Part shown: positions 1 to 8,306 of the stretch, one piece after another | Numbering within the stretch: position 1 is the stretch's first letter | Layout: each line of letters opens with the position of its first letter | From: CAYJAY01 sp964370715 | GTDB taxonomy: Bacteria; Bacillota; Clostridia; Oscillospirales; Ruminococcaceae | Direction of reading: 5' to 3' | DNA length: 64,000 nt | Assembly: GCA_964370715.1 (NCBI GenBank) | Contig: CAYJKJ010000004.1 | Location: 90,717 to 154,716 of the forward strand | Program-made: the position numbers and the translations under genes | Notes under the pieces: model-generated | What the model saw: only the letters and a program-made list of their open reading frames with translations | What the model was told of the DNA's origin: nothing | The model's database searches: none

Positions 1-1
1 G

Positions 2-1045
2 AGAAACAGAATTTTTGCCGCCGGAAAAAACAACCTCGATTACTATTGCGAACTCAACGACCCAACATATTGGGGAGATATATGGTATACCAAGATAGGC
101 CCCGATGGATCCGAGATTATGGGATATTCGATGGCGGAAAGTTCCCTTGTGACCCTTCTTAAATCAACCCCCGACAACACAAACGTTATATTAAGAACCG
201 CTTCATACGATAGCGACAACAACCAAATTTTCACGCTAAGCGGAACATATCAAGGTAAGGGCGCAGTTTCGAGATACGCTATAGGACAGGTTAAAACAGA
301 GCCTATATACCTTGCGAAAGATGGGCTTTATGCTTTGACACCAAGCGATGTTTTGGGGGAGAAGTATTCGCAAGAACGGTCGTTTTATCTTAGAAACAAA
401 CTTTCGGCGATAGATCTTTCGTTTGCATATGGAACGCTGTGGGGGGACTACTACTGTGTTGCGGTGTCGGGGTTTATCTTTCTTCTCGATAGCTCGCAGA
501 TTTCGACAGAGCATGGCTTGCCGTTTAGCACAAGGCAGTATGAAGCGTTTTATTGGACCGGAATAAACGCAAGACTTTTGTTTGAAGATATGGGGGAACT
601 TTATTTTGGAACCGAGTTTGGCGAGATTAAAGTTTTTAGAGATGATGGGCAGGATGTTAGCAACTATAACGATGATGGAAGCGCTTATTCTTGCTATTGG
701 AAAACTCCAAACATTTTCGGAAGCGATTTTTCTTTTAAAAAAAAGTTTAAGAAAATTTCAGCGCTTATCGGAACCTATCAAAAAACTCAAGTTTCTATTA
801 TGGCAGAATATGACGGAAGGATCGAAACACTGGTTGGAAACATAGATATTCCATCGATGTTTTCGTTTATAAACCTTAAGTTTTCGGCACTTTCTTTCAT
901 AACTTTAAACTACCCTCAATCGGTTAGCGAAACCGTTTCGATTAGGCCAAGAGGAAAACAGATTCAGATAATTTTTGAAAACAGCAATATTAACGAAGCT
1001 TTTGCACTTTATGAAGCAAAGCTTGAATTCACAGAAACGAGGTGA
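2..1045 (+). CDS. Phage structural protein, 5'-truncated by the window edge
   Basis: The reading frame is open from base 2, so the true start lies upstream and about 347 residues are visible. I do not recognise a named family with certainty. The visible part is rich in short beta-strand-like segments (for example around GELYFGTEFGEIKVF and SAYSCYWKTPNIF), a pattern common in phage tail or head-tail stabilisation proteins with beta-propeller folds. It has no signal peptide or membrane segment. The stop codon lies four bases before the next gene, a long tail protein, and XkdX-like, holin and endolysin genes follow. That places it in a late structural operon. The role in virion structure is inferred from context only. 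Confidence 0.6.
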   Translation, partial: RNRIFAAGKNNLDYYCELNDPTYWGDIWYTKIGPDGSEIMGYSMAESSLVTLLKSTPDNTNVILRTASYDSDNNQIFTLSGTYQGKGAVSRYAIGQVKTEPIYLAKDGLYALTPSDVLGEKYSQERSFYLRNKLSAIDLSFAYGTLWGDYYCVAVSGFIFLLDSSQISTEHGLPFSTRQYEAFYWTGINARLLFEDMGELYFGTEFGEIKVFRDDGQDVSNYNDDGSAYSCYWKTPNIFGSDFSFKKKFKKISALIGTYQKTQVSIMAEYDGRIETLVGNIDIPSMFSFINLKFSALSFITLNYPQSVSETVSIRPRGKQIQIIFENSNINEAFALYEAKLEFTETR

Positions 1046-1049
1046 CTAA

Positions 1050-2849
1050 ATGGCGATAACTGATAGAACTATCGACTTTGAAAAGCTTAAAAAGCCAAAT
1101 GAAAAGAAACTTTTTCCGGGGGACGACACATATGGCGTTATCGGAATACCCGATATACCCTCGCTCCAAACGCTCGATATGCAGACAAAATTTGATGAAC
1201 TTTCTAAAGATCTTATCATTCCGGAATACAACGCTCTTGTAGACGATATAAAAAGCGATTATGTTTCCAAAGCACTTATGAACGAAACTATCGAGAAGAT
1301 AGGCGCAGGGGATATGCGAGAGATCGACTTTGTGTTAGAAGGTGCAACACGACAGGTTGTATCTTCCAAGATTTCCGATAACGGACTAAAGCTATATACC
1401 TACAACAGAACCGAGGCAAGGTTTTCTCTAGAGGATGATATCGCAACAACAAAGACACTGTTGCTTAACCCCGATGATGCAAATGGGTTTAACGATGATT
1501 TTTATGTTGGAGATCAAAAATATTTTGCACAAAAGGACAATGCAAAGCCTCTTGAAGACCGATATTTAAAATCAGGATATATTGCTCTTGCTACCGCTAA
1601 TCCAAACGTTAACGTTTTAACGTTTTTTTCGGGAGATGTAAAGCAAGCTTTATATGGGTTTACGTCGCCTTCGACACATCTTGTGAAAAATGTTCCAACT
1701 TCAGGGGTTTTTTATGCCAAGATTGAACCGGTTTCAACGTTTGAAGTTGGGCAAAACTTTAAAATAGAGGGAATATCTTCGGCGTTTACGGTGTATAACC
1801 CCGACGGACAACTACTCACAACCAATGCATCTTTAAACGAGATGGGCAAAACATATTTTTCTGAAACAGTAAAGCTTGTTTTAAAGGTCGATATAGGAAA
1901 CAAAGCGATTAATATTGTTTTGAAAAATCCACCTGCAACATCCGCTTTAACGAGAACAAAGGGAAGAGTAGATCTTGATGGATTTGGCGACAATGTTAAA
2001 TTTATTCCGGTTGAAGATTTTAATTCAGATGATGAAATATTTGTTAATGGAATAAAATCAACAACGATAAATTGTGGAGGAGAGAACAAAGAATTCGGAT
2101 ATCTTAAAGATAACGTCGTTGTGATGCTTAAAAAGGAATACACTACGTTTGAAGAGGAAACCGAAGTTATAAGGGCATATCTTTATCCTTTAGGGGAGGG
2201 GTATGACGATGTACCCGATGGGAAGTTGGTTATGCCGGTGGATGACCATACGATTTGGTTGAGGTGCGCCGGTATTCGCCAAAAATTCACGTTGAACGAG
2301 ATTATCGAAACCGAGGCGATATTAAGGCAACTTATCGACAGCGAAAATGCAATGAACTATATGTTTAGGTCGCTTTCGGTTATCCAACACTCCGTTCTCA
2401 ATTCTTCGCTAGCAAGGAGCTTGCTTGATGCTTCTATTCCGAGAACCAATCCAAATATGATATCGGCTTCATCTCCTGCCGGAAAGGTTATAAGCGGGAG
2501 TTATCTAGCGTTTGATTCAGCTACGACAAGCGGTCCTGTTTCAAGGGGAGCAATTGAGGCAGTGTATCAATTTACCGATCCAATATGGATATATCGATTT
2601 GCAGCTACGTTTGGGGTTGTTAAATACGGAGTTTATGGCAAAGTAATGGGTTCGGTAGATGGTTCTAATTGGAAAATATTATTTGAAACCGGAAATATGG
2701 TGGGGACAGGGATAGATTATGTGCCGGTATCTTTCAGCAGATATCTAACAACTCCAAGTGATCCGATTAAATATATAAAAATATGGGGAACGGGGGACAA
2801 TTCAGCAGCAGGGGTTGGGCTATATAATTTAAGAGTATACGGAAAATAG
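1050..2849 (+). CDS. Phage tail/baseplate-type protein with C-terminal F5/8-like domain
   Basis: This is a 599-residue protein without signal peptide. The N-terminal 70 residues (ITDRTIDFEKLKKPNEKKLF, then a predicted helical segment near FDELSKDLIIPEYNALVDDI) look like the attachment region of Firmicutes phage tail proteins. The last roughly 105 residues carry features of discoidin/F5-8 type C carbohydrate-binding folds: GSVDGSNWKILFETG, then KYIKIWGTGDN and a closing NLRVYGK strand. This suggests a receptor-binding or tail-fibre role at the virion tip. The start has an AGGTGA ribosome site and sits four bases after the previous stop. The sugar-binding role is inferred. Confidence 0.65.
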   Translation: MAITDRTIDFEKLKKPNEKKLFPGDDTYGVIGIPDIPSLQTLDMQTKFDELSKDLIIPEYNALVDDIKSDYVSKALMNETIEKIGAGDMREIDFVLEGATRQVVSSKISDNGLKLYTYNRTEARFSLEDDIATTKTLLLNPDDANGFNDDFYVGDQKYFAQKDNAKPLEDRYLKSGYIALATANPNVNVLTFFSGDVKQALYGFTSPSTHLVKNVPTSGVFYAKIEPVSTFEVGQNFKIEGISSAFTVYNPDGQLLTTNASLNEMGKTYFSETVKLVLKVDIGNKAINIVLKNPPATSALTRTKGRVDLDGFGDNVKFIPVEDFNSDDEIFVNGIKSTTINCGGENKEFGYLKDNVVVMLKKEYTTFEEETEVIRAYLYPLGEGYDDVPDGKLVMPVDDHTIWLRCAGIRQKFTLNEIIETEAILRQLIDSENAMNYMFRSLSVIQHSVLNSSLARSLLDASIPRTNPNMISASSPAGKVISGSYLAFDSATTSGPVSRGAIEAVYQFTDPIWIYRFAATFGVVKYGVYGKVMGSVDGSNWKILFETGNMVGTGIDYVPVSFSRYLTTPSDPIKYIKIWGTGDNSAAGVGLYNLRVYGK

Positions 2850-2858
2850 GAGAGGAAT

Positions 2859-3104
2859 ATGACACAGATTGAATATATAAAAAGCGAAATTTCGGCGATT
2901 AGAAACAAGATAAAAGCCGTTTCGGATTATGCCGGGTATGATCTTAAAGCAACGGAACAACAAATAGAGCTTGGGTTAACCGACATTGACATCGAGTTGC
3001 TTGAAAATGGAATGATGTTAACCGAGGTTGACATCGGGATTATTGAAAACGGTTTGATGCTAACCGAGCTTGATATAAGGGTTTTGGAGCTTGAGATAGT
3101 ATAA
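2859..3104 (+). CDS. Small phage protein with 14-residue internal repeats
   Basis: This is an 81-residue acidic protein of unknown function. From about residue 38 to the end it is made of three imperfect 14-residue units: LTDIDIELLENG, MLTEVDIGIIENGL and MLTELDIRVLELEI. The pattern suggests a repetitive solenoid or coiled structure. It lies between the tail protein and the XkdX-like gene, ten bases after the tail stop and behind an AGGAG ribosome site. Its position suggests a tail-associated or accessory virion protein. I do not recognise the family. Confidence 0.55.
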   Translation: MTQIEYIKSEISAIRNKIKAVSDYAGYDLKATEQQIELGLTDIDIELLENGMMLTEVDIGIIENGLMLTELDIRVLELEIV

Positions 3105-3140
3105 CAAAAAATACGCAATAAACAGAAAGGAGAAAACAGC

Positions 3141-3296
3141 ATGACTAAGTTTGAGCAGATCAAGATGAGGTTTGAAAGAGGCTTTGTTACACAGCGCCAC
3201 CTTGAGGCATATTTAAGGTTGGGTGTTATATCATCGTCGGAGTTTTCCGAAATAACCACGCCTCAACAACCCCAATTTGATGAAACGGGGGGATAG
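3141..3296 (+). CDS. XkdX-family phage protein
   Basis: This is a 51-residue reading frame preceded by an AGAAAGGAGAAAA ribosome site. The protein begins MTKFEQIKMRFERGFVTQRH and continues LEAYLRLGVISSSEFSEIT. This matches the layout of the XkdX family of Firmicutes phages: a short helix, a Gly turn, then a second helix with a V/I-[ST]-x-x-[ED]-[FY] motif. XkdX-like genes almost always sit between tail-fibre genes and the lysis cassette, as here. The molecular function of the family is not established. Confidence 0.7.
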   Translation: MTKFEQIKMRFERGFVTQRHLEAYLRLGVISSSEFSEITTPQQPQFDETGG

Positions 3297-3299
3297 CAT

Positions 3300-3563
3300 A
3301 TGTCGGAGTGGGGAATCTTTGGGGTTATAGTTGCAATAGTTGGGTTCATCATAACGGTTTCGACCCCGATATCAAAATTAACTAAAAGCATAACCGAACT
3401 TAACTGTAATATCCGCTCTCTTTATGAAAAGTTTGAGGATATTACCAAAAGAACAACCGAAAGCCAAGAAAAAATTTGGAAGAAAATTGATTACCACGAA
3501 CAGAGAATAACAAACAATGAAAAAGAACTTGCGGTTATATCCGCAAACAAAAGAAAGGAATAA
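3300..3563 (+). CDS. Small phage membrane protein with coiled coil, lysis cassette
   Basis: This is an 87-residue protein with one N-terminal transmembrane segment (IFGVIVAIVGFIITVSTPI). A charged, heptad-patterned helical tail follows (SITELNCNIRSLYEKFEDI through the C terminus). It starts four bases after the XkdX-like stop and lies directly before the holin. The architecture resembles XhlA or spanin-like accessory lysis proteins, though with the membrane segment at the N terminus. A role in lysis, anchoring near the holin, is inferred from position and topology. Confidence 0.6.
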   Translation: MSEWGIFGVIVAIVGFIITVSTPISKLTKSITELNCNIRSLYEKFEDITKRTTESQEKIWKKIDYHEQRITNNEKELAVISANKRKE

Positions 3564-3569
3564 AAAAAC

Positions 3570-3860
3570 ATGGAAAGAAAAACATCAACAGTCATAAGAA
3601 CAGCGACACTTGTTATAGCGTTAGTTAATCAACTTCTACTTATATTTGATATGCAGTTAATCGACATAGAAGACAGCGTTGTCGAAAGCCTTGTTAACAG
3701 CCTTGCAACGGTTGTTGTTTCGCTTTGGGCGTGGTGGTCAAACAATAGTTTCTCCAAAAACGCTATAGAAGCCGACAACTATCTCGATAGCCTTAACGGA
3801 AAAACAAATTTAATGCAAGGAAACGAAAAAAACGCCGATGATGTTAGCCACGAGATGTAG
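3570..3860 (+). CDS. Phage holin, SPP1/phi-LC3-like
   Basis: This is a 96-residue protein with a first hydrophobic helix (TATLVIALVNQLLLIFDM), an acidic loop (IDIEDSVVES) and a second helix (SLATVVVSLWAWWSNNSFS), then a charged tail (NAIEADNYLDSLNGK). The WWSNNSFSKNA-x-EAD signature and size fit the SPP1/phi-LC3 group of holins. These form lesions in the host membrane that let the endolysin reach the cell wall. The endolysin gene follows 12 bases downstream, the classic holin-lysin order. Confidence is high for holin and moderate for the subfamily. Confidence 0.8.
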   Translation: MERKTSTVIRTATLVIALVNQLLLIFDMQLIDIEDSVVESLVNSLATVVVSLWAWWSNNSFSKNAIEADNYLDSLNGKTNLMQGNEKNADDVSHEM

Positions 3861-3872
3861 GGGGGAAACGAT

Positions 3873-4490
3873 ATGATACTACGATATCCAACAAGGTATG
3901 TAGCTTTTTCAAGAGGATATAGCAGCACCCACAGAGGGATAGACAATGCATGGAACTCTAACCAGGGCGGAGCAAACGTTCCGATAATTGCGCCGTTTGA
4001 CGGTAGAGTTATAACGGTTGTCGACAACCAAGACAACAACACAAGCTATAGCAACTACGGCAACTATATCGTTATACATCACGGCAAAGACGAAAACGGG
4101 GTGGATGTATGGACGCTTAGCGCCCATAACTTAAAGGGTTCTGCAACCGTTAAAGTTGGAGACACCGTTAAACAAGGAACAGAGATAGCAAGAATGAACA
4201 ACAGCGGCTATTCGTTTGGTTCCCACATTCATTTTGAAGTGAGAAGGGGGAGCAACGATCATCAAGGAAGAGTTGATCCGGTTAAATACTGCTATGTTTA
4301 TCCCGACAACGTTGTCAACAGCTCGACCAATTCGGAGTATAGTTTGAAATACTTTACAGGCGAATTAGCTGCTCAAACCGGCGACAAGAAATATGATATA
4401 GAGATCTTTGGGTTGAGTTTGCAAGCTGTTAAGATGCTTGAAAGAATATCCGAAATATTCGGAAGCAAATGCGAAAAAAGGGAGGGTTAA
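3873..4490 (+). CDS. Phage endolysin, M23 family metallopeptidase
   Basis: This 205-residue protein is almost entirely one M23 (LytM-type) peptidase domain. The zinc ligands are visible: His20 and Asp24 in HRGID, His85 in LSAHNL, and His118/His120 in GSHIHFE. The beta-strand framework (IIAPFDGRVITVV, VGDTVKQGTEIARMNNSG) is intact. It would cleave peptide cross-bridges in peptidoglycan at lysis. There is no signal peptide, consistent with export through the adjacent holin. The roughly 65 residues after the domain (from about 140) have no recognised wall-binding repeat and may act in targeting. Confidence 0.85.
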   Translation: MILRYPTRYVAFSRGYSSTHRGIDNAWNSNQGGANVPIIAPFDGRVITVVDNQDNNTSYSNYGNYIVIHHGKDENGVDVWTLSAHNLKGSATVKVGDTVKQGTEIARMNNSGYSFGSHIHFEVRRGSNDHQGRVDPVKYCYVYPDNVVNSSTNSEYSLKYFTGELAAQTGDKKYDIEIFGLSLQAVKMLERISEIFGSKCEKREG

Positions 4491-4493
4491 TCT

Positions 4494-4919
4494 ATGGTTG
4501 ATTATGGGGCGCTTTATAGCGCAATTTCCCAACTTGAACAGAGCCGAGATGTCGAAAAAAACACGCAAACCGAAACGAATAAATACAGAATAGAACAGAT
4601 CGACGGAACATCGGACAGGGCATTAAAAAGCGCATATATCGGCAAAGAGAAAAATCTTAAAACTTTGCCTTCTATTCTTTCGGCAAACGGATATTCGGGA
4701 GGACCTGCCGAGAGCCATATTCTTAAACTCACGACCGACTATGAGCGGGAACGAAACGATATCGAACGAGATCGAAGACAAGATCTAAAGGAACAAAGCT
4801 TAACCCACCAAAGCATGATGGGGGAGATTCAATCGAAATACATCTCGCCGATAGCTAATATTCAAGCGCAGATAGCAAAGCTTAAAATCGAAGAGATGAA
4901 GCTTATGAAGATGCAATAA
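4494..4919 (+). CDS. Coiled-coil phage-associated protein of unknown function
   Basis: This 141-residue, highly charged and mostly helical protein follows the endolysin by three bases. It contains the segment LPSILSANGYSGGPAESHIL followed by DYERERNDIERDRRQDLKEQ. Similar proteins with an Ala/Ser-Gly-Gly-x-x-Glu-Ser motif recur near the tail and lysis genes of clostridial phages, but I know no demonstrated function. It is the last gene of the plus-strand phage block, and a strong terminator follows. A scaffold or tail-completion role is only a guess. Confidence 0.5.
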   Translation: MVDYGALYSAISQLEQSRDVEKNTQTETNKYRIEQIDGTSDRALKSAYIGKEKNLKTLPSILSANGYSGGPAESHILKLTTDYERERNDIERDRRQDLKEQSLTHQSMMGEIQSKYISPIANIQAQIAKLKIEEMKLMKMQ

Positions 4920-4928
4920 TATATGTCT

Positions 4929-4973
4929 AAAAAGGGTGTGGCGAAATCTATTGCATTTCGCTACACCCTTTTT
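4929..4973. terminator. Bidirectional terminator ending the phage block
   Basis: A 19-base left arm (4929-4947, aaaaagggtgtggcgaaat) pairs with 4955-4973 around a seven-base loop. The arm has A-rich and T-rich ends, so it can terminate the plus-strand phage operon and the minus-strand glycan operon that ends at 4998. Confidence 0.85.
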
Positions 4974-4997
4974 GTGGTATAAATATTTGATTGATAA

Positions 4998-5360
4998 TTA
5001 ATCGTCTTTTTGTTTTTGTTCAAGCTTTCTTATTCGTTCTTCAAGTAACCCGATAGTTTGGATTAGCTTTAAATTTTTAACCGAGAGGAATGATGCAATT
5101 GAAGTCAAAGACAACAGCATAAAAATGGTGAACACGCCGAACAATAGGAAGATAGCGTTAACGGGGTTTGATATTCCGATGATGGCGGAAGCGGAAAAAA
5201 CAATTTCGGGGAACAAAGCAAACAATATCATGAAAAATCCACAAACCAGCCATAGCAATGAAAACTTAACCGAAAATTTTCCCGTTTTGAGCATAGTTAA
5301 AACTATTATGAAATAAATAGCAACCGCAGTTATCAAAAATAATTGAAACGATAAAATCAT
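4998..5360 (-). CDS. DUF2304 membrane protein
   Basis: This is a 120-residue protein with three hydrophobic helices (LFLITAVAIYFIIVLTML, LLWLVCGFFMILFALFP, IFLLFGVFTIFMLLSL) and a charged coiled-coil tail (IGLLEERIRKLEQKQKDD). The layout matches DUF2304, a family found beside GT2 glycosyltransferases of the polyprenyl-phosphate-sugar type in many bacteria. It lies seven bases downstream of such a GT2 and is probably co-translated. The biochemical role of DUF2304 is not known. It may support the GT2 in making or flipping a lipid-linked sugar. Confidence 0.75.
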   Translation of the reverse strand: MILSFQLFLITAVAIYFIIVLTMLKTGKFSVKFSLLWLVCGFFMILFALFPEIVFSASAIIGISNPVNAIFLLFGVFTIFMLLSLTSIASFLSVKNLKLIQTIGLLEERIRKLEQKQKDD

Positions 5361-5367
5361 ATTTTTG

Positions 5368-6075
5368 CTATCCTTTCTTTTTTTTGGCAGAGCTAAATCT
5401 ATACATAACGACAGCGACCGATACTTTAAGCATAAAATAGACCGATTTTATCGGGCTAATAGAAGACACTCCGGAAGTTCTTTCTCGCATCTGAACCGGA
5501 ACATCTTTAACGACAAATCCGTTGACAGCGGCAGAGATTATAGCTTCGGGTTCGGGATAGTCTTGAGCATAGTGTCGGCAGAAAAATTCCGAAAGTTTAA
5601 CGTTAGTTGCTCTGAAACCGCTTGTTACGTCGGTGACCTTTGTTCCGGAACAGATAAAGATAAGGTTTTTCAAAAAGTTTATTCCAAATCTTCGCATGAA
5701 GGATGTTTGAAAACCTTTTTTGTCGATAAAGCGAGAACCGATACACATATCTGCATCGTTGTTTTGAACAACAGAAACGATGCTGTTAAGATATTTTGGG
5801 TCGTGTTGCCCGTCGCCATCGAATTGAACCGCAATGTCATATCCGTTTTGAACAGCGTAGTTATACCCCGTTTGAACCGCTCCGCCTATGCCAAGATTGA
5901 CCGGAAGAGAGATATGGTTAAGATTTTTTTGTTTAAGAATTTTTGCGGTGTTGTCGGTGCTACAATCGTTTATAACGATGTAGTCGTATTCCGGAACGGT
6001 TGAATTAAGTTCAGCCACAACTCTTTCGATAGAGTCCTGCTCGTTATACGCCGGAATTATCACGAGTACCCTCAT
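5368..6075 (-). CDS. GT2 glycosyltransferase, polyprenyl-phosphate mannosyltransferase-like
   Basis: This is a 235-residue GT-A enzyme. It starts RVLVIIPAYNEQDSIERVV, has the DxD-type motif in VQFDGDGQHDP, and ends in a basic tail. Such enzymes transfer a sugar from a nucleotide donor to a polyprenyl phosphate on the cytosolic face of the membrane. I chose the ATG at 6075 because AAGGGGTG lies seven bases upstream. An earlier in-frame ATG at 6108 lacks such a site. It lacks the C-terminal membrane helices of longer relatives. The DUF2304 gene directly downstream supports lipid-linked sugar synthesis for the neighbouring glycan cluster. Confidence 0.85.
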   Translation of the reverse strand: MRVLVIIPAYNEQDSIERVVAELNSTVPEYDYIVINDCSTDNTAKILKQKNLNHISLPVNLGIGGAVQTGYNYAVQNGYDIAVQFDGDGQHDPKYLNSIVSVVQNNDADMCIGSRFIDKKGFQTSFMRRFGINFLKNLIFICSGTKVTDVTSGFRATNVKLSEFFCRHYAQDYPEPEAIISAAVNGFVVKDVPVQMRERTSGVSSISPIKSVYFMLKVSVAVVMYRFSSAKKKKG

Positions 6076-6149
6076 AAGCACACCCCTTAGATTAATTTGA
6101 TTTTGCATATTTTTATAAATTAATATTAACTACAAAAACACGATTGAAG

Positions 6150-6356
6150 TTACCCACCAAAAAGAAAATCGATAACATTTTCCCCGGTGTTTGAGGTTCT
6201 TTTATATATCTCGGTGTAACCGCAGTTTGTGCATGAAACTGTTGTGAACTTTTCTGTTTGAATGTCAAAAAGTTTTGAGAATGTTCCTCCGGTCGCTTGG
6301 AATTGACCGTCTTCATAACTTGTGTTGTTGCATTTAGGACAGATGTATGAATTCAT
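6150..6356 (-). CDS. Zinc-ribbon protein (nucleic-acid-binding type)
   Basis: This 68-residue protein has two CxxC knuckles: Cys6/Cys9 in ICPKCN and Cys42/Cys45 in SCTNCGYTEIYK. A short beta region lies between them. It matches the small zinc-ribbon family annotated as predicted nucleic-acid-binding zinc-ribbon proteins. No function is established. It is an isolated small gene between the GT2 and the DUF2442 gene. An AAGGAGT ribosome site is visible upstream. Confidence 0.7.
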   Translation of the reverse strand: MNSYICPKCNNTSYEDGQFQATGGTFSKLFDIQTEKFTTVSCTNCGYTEIYKRTSNTGENVIDFLFGG

Positions 6357-6425
6357 GTTAAACTCCTTATAATCATATTTTATGGGTTGTTAAATATTTT
6401 GTGAGACAGTTATACATTTCAGCAG

Positions 6426-6728
6426 TTAACTGCTTTGTGTAATATGCTCATACTTAAAGCTCTCTTTATACATCGTTTCTGGAGCAATGTCAATTTCACC
6501 ATCACACCATGTAACAATACCATTTATTATTTTAGGATTTTTAAAAACCTTTTCACCTGCAATCCGTTTAAAAGCCGGTAAATCAAGTAGCGGTGTAGCA
6601 TCAAATATGCGTTGTTCGTTGTTGTTAAAAGTTACAATTAATATCATATCGTCTAACGCTCTAACATCAACAACTTCAATACAATCTGTTTCGATACTTG
6701 CATAAGCAATTCCATCTATAATTATCAT
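6426..6728 (-). CDS. DUF2442 domain protein
   Basis: This 100-residue protein fits DUF2442. The N-terminal strand pair (VDVRALDDMILIVTFNNNEQ) is followed by RIFDATPLLDLPAFKRIA. The C-terminal signature GIVTWCDGEIDIAPETMYK also matches. The family resembles the NE0471 N-terminal fold and often accompanies toxin-antitoxin-like pairs with DUF4160, but no DUF4160 partner is visible here. Its ATG overlaps the stop of the upstream GT4 gene (TAATG), so it is translationally coupled to a glycosyltransferase. That is an odd setting for it. Function unknown. Confidence 0.75.
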   Translation of the reverse strand: MIIIDGIAYASIETDCIEVVDVRALDDMILIVTFNNNEQRIFDATPLLDLPAFKRIAGEKVFKNPKIINGIVTWCDGEIDIAPETMYKESFKYEHITQSS

Positions 6729-7990
6729 TATAACTTCCTAAACTCCTCGATGGTTTTTTCTAAATAAAAAACCAGCTTATCAATAAGTTGATCTCGGTCG
6801 AAATGTTGTTCGCAATATTCCTTGCCGTTTTGGCCCATCTCGGCGAGACGTTCGGGAGAAAGGCTTTTTATCTTGATGATTGCATCGCAAAGGCTTTGTT
6901 CGTCCTCCGCTTTTGCAACAACCCCACAATCACACTGTTCGACAAGCTCGGCGCCGGCGCCGTTCAAAAACGCTATAACCGGCTTTTGTGCATACATATA
7001 TGTTTGAAGCTTTGCGGGAACGGTGTAGTTTAAAACCTCGTTGTCTTTAAGCGGAACCAAAAGAGTGTCGCAAACCGAAAGATAAGCCGGAAGGTTTTCT
7101 GAATTTATCCAACCGGTGAAAACAAAATTTTGTTCAACCGAAAGTTTTTTGCAAAGAGCTTTAAGCGTTTCAAGCTCGGGACCGTCGCCCACTATGAGCC
7201 ATTTTGCAGGGGAGGAAGTTTGAAGCGTTGAAGCTATTATTGTTTTATCAAGCCCTTGAGCCTTGCCAACGTTGCCCGAAAATCCAATGACAAAATCATT
7301 CTTCGAAAAGCCCAGTTGTTCCCTTGTTATTTCAAACACGGTTTGTTTGGGTTTTTCGGCAAAGTTCGGAAAATAATGTATTGGCATATCAAGCTTCATG
7401 TTTCGAAGCTTTCCTAAAAAATCCTTTGAGCTGATGAGGATTGTTGAGGCTGATTTATAAAGAAATCGGCTGACAAAACGAGAGATTTTTTTAAAAAGGT
7501 TGTCGTTTGTAGTTTCTTTCATACCCAGCAAAAAATACATCGATTCGGGCCATATATCCAAAATCCAAATAACATAAGGAATGTTTTTGATTTTGGAAAA
7601 CACCTTAGCCGGTAGATTTTTGGAAACGGGGGAGTTGTTAAAAACAAATATTACATCATAATCGTTTTTCATAAGTTTTGGCAGATGAAAAAGGCTGTTT
7701 ATAGCGAACGAAGCGCAGTTTAACGCTAGCCGTATGCTGCTTTCGGTTCCTCGCCTTATAACATTGACACGCTCGATGTTAACGCCGTTATGGCTTTTTT
7801 CGCCGTATTTAAACCAACCGTAGCCGTCATAAAACTTTCCGGCCGGAACGTTTGGAACGCTTGTTAAAACATCGATAGAATGCCCCTTTTTAACAAGACA
7901 TTCGCAGATCTCGGTTATTCTGAACGGCTCGGGATAGTAGTATTGCGACACAACGAGAATTTTAAGTTTTTTGTTTTGTTGATGAAGCAT
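6728..7990 (-). CDS. GT4 glycosyltransferase, WbuB-like (probable L-FucNAc transferase)
   Basis: This is a 420-residue GT-B enzyme. The N-terminal domain begins KILVVSQYYYPEPFRITEI and carries VLTSVPNVPAGKFYDGY and IWILDIWPESMYFLLGM, all typical of WbuB/WcaI-type GT4 proteins. The donor-binding C-terminal half has GFSGNVGKAQGLDKTI and the KLQTYMYAQKPVIAFLNGAGAE segment. WbuB-like enzymes transfer N-acetyl-L-fucosamine in capsule and O-antigen synthesis. The CapG/CapF/CapE homologues immediately upstream would supply UDP-L-FucNAc, so that acceptor step is a good inference. The gene is separated from capG by a tandem repeat and an assembly gap. Confidence 0.8.
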   Translation of the reverse strand: MLHQQNKKLKILVVSQYYYPEPFRITEICECLVKKGHSIDVLTSVPNVPAGKFYDGYGWFKYGEKSHNGVNIERVNVIRRGTESSIRLALNCASFAINSLFHLPKLMKNDYDVIFVFNNSPVSKNLPAKVFSKIKNIPYVIWILDIWPESMYFLLGMKETTNDNLFKKISRFVSRFLYKSASTILISSKDFLGKLRNMKLDMPIHYFPNFAEKPKQTVFEITREQLGFSKNDFVIGFSGNVGKAQGLDKTIIASTLQTSSPAKWLIVGDGPELETLKALCKKLSVEQNFVFTGWINSENLPAYLSVCDTLLVPLKDNEVLNYTVPAKLQTYMYAQKPVIAFLNGAGAELVEQCDCGVVAKAEDEQSLCDAIIKIKSLSPERLAEMGQNGKEYCEQHFDRDQLIDKLVFYLEKTIEEFRKL

Positions 7991-8018
7991 ATTAACGGCA
8001 GTTCTTTCTTTACTGTAA

Positions 8019-8306
8019 TTTTAATTATACACAATGTGATTTGCTGAGCCGTAAATATGAGGGGTTTGGCGNNNNNNNNNNNNNNNNNNNNNNNNNNNNN
8101 NNNNNNNNNNNNNNNNNNNNNNNNNNNNNNNNNNNNNNNNNNNNNNNNNNNNNNNNNNNNNNNNNNNNNNNAGGGGTTTGGCGAAGCCAAAACACACATA
8201 TTTACCGAACATTGAAAATTTTAATTATACACAATGTGATTTGCTGAGCCGTAAATATGAGGGGTTTGGCGAAGCCAAAACACACATATTTACCGAACAT
8301 TGAAAA
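8019..8306. repeat. 88-bp tandem repeat, interrupted by assembly gap
   Basis: A unit of 88 bp recurs: the same phase point (aggggtttggcg) lies at 8060, 8172 and 8260. The last two are exactly 88 bases apart, and the first is on the other side of the N run. Each unit holds a long imperfect hairpin (arms aaatatgaggggtttggc and gccaaaacacacatattt, loop gaa). On the minus strand it also holds TGTGTATAAT, an extended -10-like element. Copies are near identical, so the array probably collapsed in assembly and its true copy number is unknown. It fills the whole 7991-8308 interval. Confidence 0.9.
8072..8171. other. Assembly gap of 100 N
   Basis: Exactly 100 undetermined bases, the usual placeholder for a gap of unknown size. 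It lies inside the 88-bp tandem repeat, which explains why assembly failed. Genes could be hidden here only if the gap is larger than the array, because both edges are repeat sequence. Confidence 0.98.

Noticed and set aside
4920..5000. Prophage attachment site at the end of the phage block
   Set aside because: No tRNA, integrase or matching repeat is visible; the other end of the element is outside the window.
5365..6003. 212-codon plus-strand reading frame
   Set aside because: It is antisense to the GT2 gene, which has clear motifs and a ribosome site.
7915..8247. Short reading frames on both strands across the N run
   Set aside because: They exist only because N codons are read as open; the sequence is tandem repeat.
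8019..8306. CRISPR array at the 88-bp repeats
   Set aside because: The units are directly adjacent with no unique spacers, and no cas genes are nearby.
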